NCBI GenBank assembly: GCA_024644085.1
Contig: JAHELS010000010.1
Coordinates: 1-59,667 of the forward strand
Direction of reading: 5' to 3'
Origin: Rhodopirellula sp.
Lineage (GTDB): Bacteria; Planctomycetota; Planctomycetia; Pirellulales; Pirellulaceae
Length of the DNA stretch: 59,667 nucleotides
In this document: positions 54,571 to 59,667 of the stretch, piece after piece
Numbering within the stretch: the stretch's first letter is position 1
How the letters are laid out: each line of letters begins with the position of its first letter
Program-made: the position numbers and the translations under genes
The notes under the pieces: generated by a model
The model's database searches: none
Told to the model about the DNA's origin: nothing
The model's input: the letters and a program-made list of their open reading frames with translations, nothing else

Positions 54571-56238
54571 TCAGGGATTTCCCAACTCGTAAATTTCAGC
54601 GATCTCGTCGGCAGTGAGGGCCGCGGAAAAAATCGTGAATTCATCAATACAGCCATTCAGGTTTCGGATTGCGAAGTGTTCGTCCGGTTTCGTAGGAACC
54701 GACCAATTGCCGATCGATGCCATTCCAATTCGCGTCGTTTCAACGAGTTGATGATCGGGAATCGACTCTCGGCTCAGCAGCTTGCCATTCAAATAGTGTG
54801 TTGTCGTTTTCGAATCGACATCGTAAGCGGTTGCTAAATGAAGCCACTTACCACTGAGGGTCGGATTCCAAAACGGCGGTGAGAGTGCCACTTTGTGTTG
54901 GGGGCCTCCCTGTTGACGGCTGACGCGAACCGAAAAGAACAACTGTCCTGTATCGAGGATCTGCCAATGCGGCTCACCTCGCTGGTAATTGTCCGTCAGG
55001 AACAACGAATTGTACCAACGATCGAGACTGTCAATTTTAACCCAACAGGCAAAGGTCAACGAGCCAAACTCGCCCGGGATGTTGACGCGAACCCGGTCTC
55101 CGGGGTGCTTGAATTCCAGGGCACCTTTCCCCGGCCAACGTCCCGCTACACGCTGCGCGCCGACGATCGCTCCGTCAAGTTCTCGATTTTCGGGAATCAT
55201 GGACGATTGGAGCTTGCGCTGCCACCGGTCCGTCTGATCCACCGCATAGTACGCAATCAATCGATCATCCTCGCGCAATTGTCGGGAATACTCCCGCCAC
55301 CCGCTGAATCGGGAATCGGTCTGGTTGCGGGCACGATCATCGAGCGCCGCGAGGTCGACGTAATCGTCAGGAGCGATCTGTGTCTCACTCAATGATCCTG
55401 ATTCATGCGCGTAGCCCTGGCCGGCCCTGACAAGCTGGGTTTTCTGATTGGATCGATGGAGCTCAACTTCACCGTCGAAAACCTGGACGTCGGAACCCTC
55501 GGGCGAAACCGACACTCCGAATTCCGTTCCCAGATCGACAACCTTCATGCCATCCACGTCGATCTCGAATCCGCGCGCCGCCGGCGGCACTTGAGCCCGC
55601 AGACGACCACTCATGAAGCTGGCGGAAGTCGACGAAATCAACTCCAATTCCGCCGGGCCTTCGAGCACCACGGACGCCCCACAAAAGAATTCAATCTGCG
55701 CGTAACCCGACTTCAGATTCAATCGTTGTGGCGTCAATGCATCGCCAACTTCGACCGCCGATCTCGAATCGTCCCACGTGGCGTCGACCAATCGTGTGAC
55801 CAGGGCAATTCCCCGAGATGTAGGCTCTTGGTCGATCATGACTTCGCCGGTGTTCCCCTGCTGGACCACCTCGGCGTCCGTTTCAAGTTCCAGATAGGCC
55901 CATCTTATCGCGATCGCAAAAAATGCAATGGAAGCCGCGATCGCCAATGCTCGTGTCCAGGTGAAACGGTGTGCCGCCGCAGCAAGCGTGTTTCCCGGCA
56001 CTTGAGTACGCGGCACTTGAGAACGCGGCACTACAGTCGGTGGACCTGAATCGTCGATCGGAAGTGAGCCTGATTCCATCGTCAACGCGGCATTGAGCAT
56101 CTGCCACTGTACGTAACGAGAACGCGCATCGGCACTTGTGCGAAGGGAATCACGCAACTCACGGACCTGCTCGTCACTGGGCAAACCGTCGGCCAAATCT
56201 TCCAAGAGCGATTCGAACTCGTGCCGGTCTTCTCTCAT
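54571..56238 (-). CDS. FecR-domain and LamG-domain membrane protein (putative anti-sigma/sensor)
   Basis: A 555-residue protein. N-terminal 85 residues are cytosolic (FESLLEDLADGLPSDEQVRELRD) with a small repeat of SQVPRTQVP; a membrane helix lies at about 95-114; residues 150-290 are FecR-like (GYAQIEFFCGASVVLEGPAELEL, GMKVVDLGTEFGVSV, VQVFDGEVEL); residues 345-550 form a LamG/concanavalin-like domain (GSLTFACWVKIDSLDRWYNSLFL, TTTHYLNGKLLSRESI, CIDEFTIFSAALTADEIAEIY). FecR proteins transmit an envelope signal to a sigma factor; the LamG part could bind a sugar or protein ligand outside. It starts 3 bp after the sigma gene's stop, so the two are co-expressed. Confidence 0.88.
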   Translation of the reverse strand: MREDRHEFESLLEDLADGLPSDEQVRELRDSLRTSADARSRYVQWQMLNAALTMESGSLPIDDSGPPTVVPRSQVPRTQVPGNTLAAAAHRFTWTRALAIAASIAFFAIAIRWAYLELETDAEVVQQGNTGEVMIDQEPTSRGIALVTRLVDATWDDSRSAVEVGDALTPQRLNLKSGYAQIEFFCGASVVLEGPAELELISSTSASFMSGRLRAQVPPAARGFEIDVDGMKVVDLGTEFGVSVSPEGSDVQVFDGEVELHRSNQKTQLVRAGQGYAHESGSLSETQIAPDDYVDLAALDDRARNQTDSRFSGWREYSRQLREDDRLIAYYAVDQTDRWQRKLQSSMIPENRELDGAIVGAQRVAGRWPGKGALEFKHPGDRVRVNIPGEFGSLTFACWVKIDSLDRWYNSLFLTDNYQRGEPHWQILDTGQLFFSVRVSRQQGGPQHKVALSPPFWNPTLSGKWLHLATAYDVDSKTTTHYLNGKLLSRESIPDHQLVETTRIGMASIGNWSVPTKPDEHFAIRNLNGCIDEFTIFSAALTADEIAEIYELGNP

Positions 56239-56241
56239 CGC

Positions 56242-56760
56242 TCAGCTCTCGGCCATCTGGCGTTCAATGCAATCCCCAAGCGATCGACGAATTCGCAGCA
56301 GCGCGACCTTCACCGCGCTGGTTGTCTTGCCAAGTGACTCGGCCAACTTGTCGATCGGGGTGGAGTGGAAGTATCGCTGCTGCACGAGCTCCTGGTGCTC
56401 CGGCGTCAACTTTGACATGCAGCGCCGCAAAGCATGACGAACCGCCTCGAAACGTTCGGCTTGCTGCTCAGTCTCATCCGCCAGCAATTCCACCAGCTCG
56501 GAATCAAGAAGACATTTTTCCCGCCCACGGTCTCGTACATGCGCCAAGATCTGGAAGCGGGCGATGGCAAACGCCCACGGCAAAAAGGCCTGGCCCGCTC
56601 GGAATTCGCCCCTCTTTCGCCACAAAACCAAATTCGTCTCCTGCAGGACGTCCGACGCCCGGGCATGATCTCCCAGCATCGAAAAGACATAGCCGTAAAG
56701 CCGGTTCTGGTGCTCGGCGATGTGCTGGACGAGCAACTCGGTTTGATCGATCTCCGCCAT
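56242..56760 (-). CDS. ECF-like sigma-70 factor (Rhodopirellula/Verrucomicrobium type)
   Basis: A 172-residue sigma factor. Region 2: LYGYVFSMLGDHARASDVLQ with ETNLVLWRKRGEF and FLPWAFAIARFQIL; region 4: KLTPEHQELVQQRYFHSTPIDKLAE, then LGKTTSAVKVALLRIRRSL. The overall pattern is that of the planctomycete-rich sigma group. It is the first gene of a four-gene transcript (sigma, FecR-LamG, PSD1, DUF1501), all in tight spacing, so it probably drives its own operon in response to the FecR-LamG sensor. No anti-sigma zinc motif is present in the neighbour, and the cytosolic tail of the FecR protein would do that job. Confidence 0.93.
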   Translation of the reverse strand: MAEIDQTELLVQHIAEHQNRLYGYVFSMLGDHARASDVLQETNLVLWRKRGEFRAGQAFLPWAFAIARFQILAHVRDRGREKCLLDSELVELLADETEQQAERFEAVRHALRRCMSKLTPEHQELVQQRYFHSTPIDKLAESLGKTTSAVKVALLRIRRSLGDCIERQMAES

Positions 56761-56894
56761 CTTTGCTCCGGTCTACGTGTAATTACCGGCTCCCGGCGAA
56801 GGGTTACTACTAAACCGGGAAATACGTCCAATTTTCTTCTTTCCCCCGGCGTTGCCCGCCATCGAAATCTGAAAGGACCGGCGAGCTGTGAAAA

Positions 56895-57890
56895 TCATTC
56901 CAACGTGAGAACAATTTTTCCTGCCAACTCGCCGCTACTTTCGAGTGTCGAAGCCTCCTGCATCCGGTGAGCCTCGGCGACCTGGTCGAGTGGCAGCGTG
57001 ATGGAAACGTTGGCTCTCAGCGTCCCCTTTGCGAGCCAGTGATTGATGTCATCGGCGGCGCTCCGCATTTCGACCGGCGTGGCCTTGAACATGACGAAGC
57101 CGTGCAGCGAGCATTCCTTGACATAGAAGGGGCCCACCGGAAAGACGGGCCGGGCATCGCGTCCGGCCATCAAGATCATCCGGCCACGACCGGCCATGAG
57201 TTCGACCGCGAGATCGAAATCCGGCTCGCGGCGCGTTTCCCAAAAGACGTTGACGCCCTTCGGTGCCGACTCTCTTACGACCTCCTCGATCGACTCGTCA
57301 TTGTAGTTGATGACGACGTCGGCTCCCAATTCGCGGACCCGCTGGCACTTGGCCTCCGATCCGGCGGTCGCGATAACGGTCGCACCTGCCAGCTTGGCCA
57401 TCTGAACTACCATCGAGCCAACTCCGCCACTCCCTCCGATCACCAGGATCGTTTCCCCCGCCTGTAATCTCGCTTCACGAAACAAACCAAGGTGCGCCGT
57501 CACCGCGACAAGCCCGGCGGCCGCACCATCGGCATACGAGACCGCGTCAGGCAGCGGGAAGCACCACTCTTCGGCGACGGCGATTTTTTCTGCAAATGTA
57601 CCCTGGCGTCCCAGCAATCCCTGGTTCGTACACCAAACGCGATCGCCGACGTGGCAGTGATGCACTCCATCGCCGATCGCAACGACCACGCCGGCGGCAT
57701 CGCATCCGAGGATATAGGGCTGCGGAGTTTCAAAGACAATGGCTCCGCTACGGACGTAGGTGTCGATCGGGTTGACGGCAACAGCGTGGACTTGAATCAG
57801 GACCTCGCCTGGCCCGGGAACCGGGTCCGGAATATCGCCGACCACGATCACGTCGGGAGCCCCAGTTTGTTCGATGAACGCAGCTTTCAT
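56895..57890 (-). CDS. NADPH:quinone oxidoreductase-like MDR protein
   Basis: A 331-residue medium-chain dehydrogenase of the quinone-oxidoreductase branch. N-terminal GroES-like part (MKAAFIEQTGAPDVIVV, VNPIDTYVRSGAI, LGCDAAGVVVAIGDGV, VGDRVW); nucleotide-binding motif ILVIGGSGGVGSMVVQMAKLAGATVIAT; then GADVVINYNDESIEEVV and a C-terminal LAGKIVLTLE. The catalytic-zinc ligands of alcohol dehydrogenases are not kept in the expected places, as in quinone reductases. It reduces quinones or enones with NADPH; substrate unknown. It stands alone, with a 134-bp gap to the sigma gene and 146 bp to the anti-sigma gene. Confidence 0.9.
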   Translation of the reverse strand: MKAAFIEQTGAPDVIVVGDIPDPVPGPGEVLIQVHAVAVNPIDTYVRSGAIVFETPQPYILGCDAAGVVVAIGDGVHHCHVGDRVWCTNQGLLGRQGTFAEKIAVAEEWCFPLPDAVSYADGAAAGLVAVTAHLGLFREARLQAGETILVIGGSGGVGSMVVQMAKLAGATVIATAGSEAKCQRVRELGADVVINYNDESIEEVVRESAPKGVNVFWETRREPDFDLAVELMAGRGRMILMAGRDARPVFPVGPFYVKECSLHGFVMFKATPVEMRSAADDINHWLAKGTLRANVSITLPLDQVAEAHRMQEASTLESSGELAGKIVLTLE

Positions 57891-58036
57891 TGCGATACCC
57901 AGCCCATGACAAGAAGCCAGTGACGAGACTCACCAGCCAACGGACGACAGTAATCAAGCAATGTTATAGTCGACGCCGGTCGCATTGGACGACGGGGGAT
58001 CATCGTCTTTCCTTGACGGTGGCCGACACACTGGGG

Positions 58037-59422
58037 TCATCCGCGCGAACGCCACGAATCGCGTTGCAATTCCTCGAGGATCTCTTTCGGCGGCATCAGA
58101 TCGATCGCATCACGGTCGCTTTCGGGCTTTTCAAGGTATCGCTCCAACAAAGTCGATTCTTCGCGCTTGAAGGGAGATTTTCGACGCACGGCCTCTGAAG
58201 CCCAAACCTGCAACGTCGCGGTCTCCTTCAACGGATCACTGGCTGCGACGAGACCCAGAATATCCAATGCCGATGAAGGCAAGACGAGTCGAATCGACTC
58301 GAGTTCGCCGGGTTGCAGCGGCGACAAAGGTTCGCCGCCTCCCGGGGGACGAGAAAACCCGAATCGCCGACCGCTTCGTGATTCGCCGCTGAATACGATG
58401 GCAGCGATCGTGCCATACTCCGAATTGTCAGATCCCCCGAAACCTTTGAAACGTTCTACCTGGCGGATGGTTGGCTCGTCGCCGGCTTCAATCCGCTGGC
58501 TGACGATTTGCCGAAGAGCGAAGTAAATCCAATCAATCGTTTCCTCATCAAGCTGCAGACTCGAACGTCTGGTGATCGAGATTCGCGTTTGCTCGATGGC
58601 ATCGTCGATCGCATCACGTCGCACTTTGCCTACGCCAGACTCGATTTGATCACGTAACTCGGTCGACAGGTTTTCACGCCAAATTGCATAAGCCTGCATC
58701 GTCTGCAACAGCGTCTCCGCATCCGACTGGAGGGCGACCGCATCCGCTGTACGGCGGATGCGATCGCGATTGGCATCATCCATCCGCGCGAATCGATCCC
58801 ACCGCGAATCAAGCTGCGCGATCGTCACGATCGGCAATTGTTGAATCTGCGACTCGCGATCCTCAATCGGCATCGATTGAACATCCGCGATCGAAACATT
58901 TTGGATATCGCCGATTTCACTTGCCGCGGATACCATCGCGGACCAATCGGAATCAGCCGACAACTCTCGCATGAGCGTCAGGTCACTTCCATGGTTGTAG
59001 GCATCGAGGTGTTCGACGATGGCGAGATCTCGCAGTTGCCGATCGTACTCTTGCGATCTCATCGTCGCAGCGACGACGAACGAAGCGACAATCCCCGCGA
59101 TCGAAATCGCCCCGACCAGGAGCGGCAATCTCAAGCGACTCCAAACCGTTTCCGTGGAAGGCTCGTTCTGGATGATATCTGCGACCGCCAACTCGAGCGT
59201 CGATTCGACAAGCTTCAAGCTCGGTGCTGGATCGGGAAGGTCATCGAGCAAATCCCATCCCGACTGCAATTCCTGCAATCGTTTTCGCAGAACAGAATCC
59301 TCCATCAAGCGATTTTCGAGTTCGTCACGACTCTTGCGGTCAAGTTCTCCATCAAGGTAGGCGACCAGTAATTCGTCGTCGGGGCCCAAAGGGGTATCGT
59401 CGGGAACCGTGGCTGTACTCAT
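58037..59422 (-). CDS. Anti-sigma-like membrane protein
   Basis: A 461-residue single-pass membrane protein. The cytosolic N-terminus (DDELLVAYLDGELDRKSRDELENRLMED) resembles an anti-sigma domain, but the His and Cys zinc ligands of zf-HC2 are absent. The membrane helix is at about 99-121. The outer part of some 340 residues is helical and acidic and matches nothing I recognise; it ends PPKEILEELQRDSWRSRG. Its ATG overlaps the TGA of the sigma gene (ATGA), so it is translated together with the sigma factor, supporting the anti-sigma assignment. The unusually long outer domain may be the sensor. Confidence 0.78.
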   Translation of the reverse strand: MSTATVPDDTPLGPDDELLVAYLDGELDRKSRDELENRLMEDSVLRKRLQELQSGWDLLDDLPDPAPSLKLVESTLELAVADIIQNEPSTETVWSRLRLPLLVGAISIAGIVASFVVAATMRSQEYDRQLRDLAIVEHLDAYNHGSDLTLMRELSADSDWSAMVSAASEIGDIQNVSIADVQSMPIEDRESQIQQLPIVTIAQLDSRWDRFARMDDANRDRIRRTADAVALQSDAETLLQTMQAYAIWRENLSTELRDQIESGVGKVRRDAIDDAIEQTRISITRRSSLQLDEETIDWIYFALRQIVSQRIEAGDEPTIRQVERFKGFGGSDNSEYGTIAAIVFSGESRSGRRFGFSRPPGGGEPLSPLQPGELESIRLVLPSSALDILGLVAASDPLKETATLQVWASEAVRRKSPFKREESTLLERYLEKPESDRDAIDLMPPKEILEELQRDSWRSRG

Positions 59423-59667
59423 TGCTCGACCTCGCGTCTCTTCGTATCCGCGGTGTCGATCTCCGAAGGAAGAATCCCTGCGTCGATGTAGGGCTGCAGA
59501 ATCTCGCGGAGATTGACACGCGCGCGGCTGAGCAACGACTTGACCGCTTTTGTACTAAGATTCATCGTTTCGCCGATTTCGACGTAGCTCATGTTCTCGA
59601 ACCGCGAAAGCATCAATGCCATTCTTTGTCTCTCACTCAAAGCCGCTACCGCGGCTCGCACCACTTC
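59419..59667 (-). CDS. ECF sigma factor, C-terminal fragment
   Basis: Only the last 83 codons or so are inside the window; the gene continues past the right edge. The visible part is region 4: ALSERQRMALMLSRFENMSYVEIGETMNLS, then TKAVKSLLSRARVNLRE, the helix-turn-helix that binds the -35 element. A short tail follows (ILPSEIDTADTKRREVEQ). It overlaps the anti-sigma-like gene by four bases and is the probable partner. Confidence 0.88.
   Translation of the reverse strand, partial: EVVRAAVAALSERQRMALMLSRFENMSYVEIGETMNLSTKAVKSLLSRARVNLREILQPYIDAGILPSEIDTADTKRREVEQ

Overview
The window looks like chromosomal DNA of a planctomycete, most likely a Pirellulaceae (Rhodopirellula-like) bacterium. The evidence is family content: two pairs of PSD1-type cytochrome/DUF1549/DUF1553 proteins with DUF1501 proteins, a sigma factor of the Rhodopirellula/Verrucomicrobium type next to a FecR-LamG protein, a giant alpha-2-macroglobulin/TPR protein, many PQQ-propeller, TPR and outer-membrane barrel proteins, and frequent GTG/TTG starts. 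I saw no tRNA, rRNA, insertion sequence, prophage or CRISPR array.

Layout. 1-5.4 kb (+): end of a UvrD-type helicase, then a YhaO/SbcD-like nuclease and a YhaN/SbcC-like ATPase, a DNA-end-processing set. A 32-bp inverted repeat separates it from a 2.8k-residue A2M-like envelope protein (-). 14.4-16 kb (+): a yeast-type cytosine deaminase overlapping a DTW-domain tRNA modification enzyme. 16-20 kb (-): PSD1 gene plus DUF1501 gene. 20.4-26.3 kb: a CpsB-like PHP protein without its metal ligands, uvrA (-) and ligA (+). 26.4-28.3 kb (-): CBS, universal stress and BON proteins. 28.8-30.3 kb: a membrane diguanylate cyclase whose probable leader carries a three-copy repeat of small hairpins. 30.4-30.7 kb: a gene-free stretch with a promoter-like sequence, several hairpins and a strong terminator, a candidate small RNA. 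30.7-32.5 kb (-): histidine kinase and response regulator. 32.7-36.5 kb (+): a translationally coupled operon of a tail-anchored protein, an ABC ATPase and an ABC-2 permease with a large inserted domain. 36.5-46.6 kb: PQQ propeller, TPR protein, glycine-zipper protein, nrdR, PH-domain protein, GYF/zinc-ribbon protein, outer-membrane barrel and a pilus-N/BON-like protein. 46.7-50.2 kb: SpoU methyltransferase, GNAT-like protein and a ketosynthase-fold protein lacking its active-site cysteine. 50.3-56.8 kb (-): sigma factor, FecR-LamG, PSD1 and DUF1501 as one tight operon. 56.9-59.7 kb (-): quinone oxidoreductase, then an anti-sigma-like protein and the end of its sigma factor.

The most interesting points are the candidate structured RNA at about 30.4-30.7 kb, the repeat hairpins in the diguanylate cyclase leader, the two probable pseudoenzymes (PHP and ketosynthase), the permease with a propeller-like insert, and the self-contained sigma/FecR-LamG/PSD1/DUF1501 operon. 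All assignments rest on reading motifs by eye; no database search was possible.
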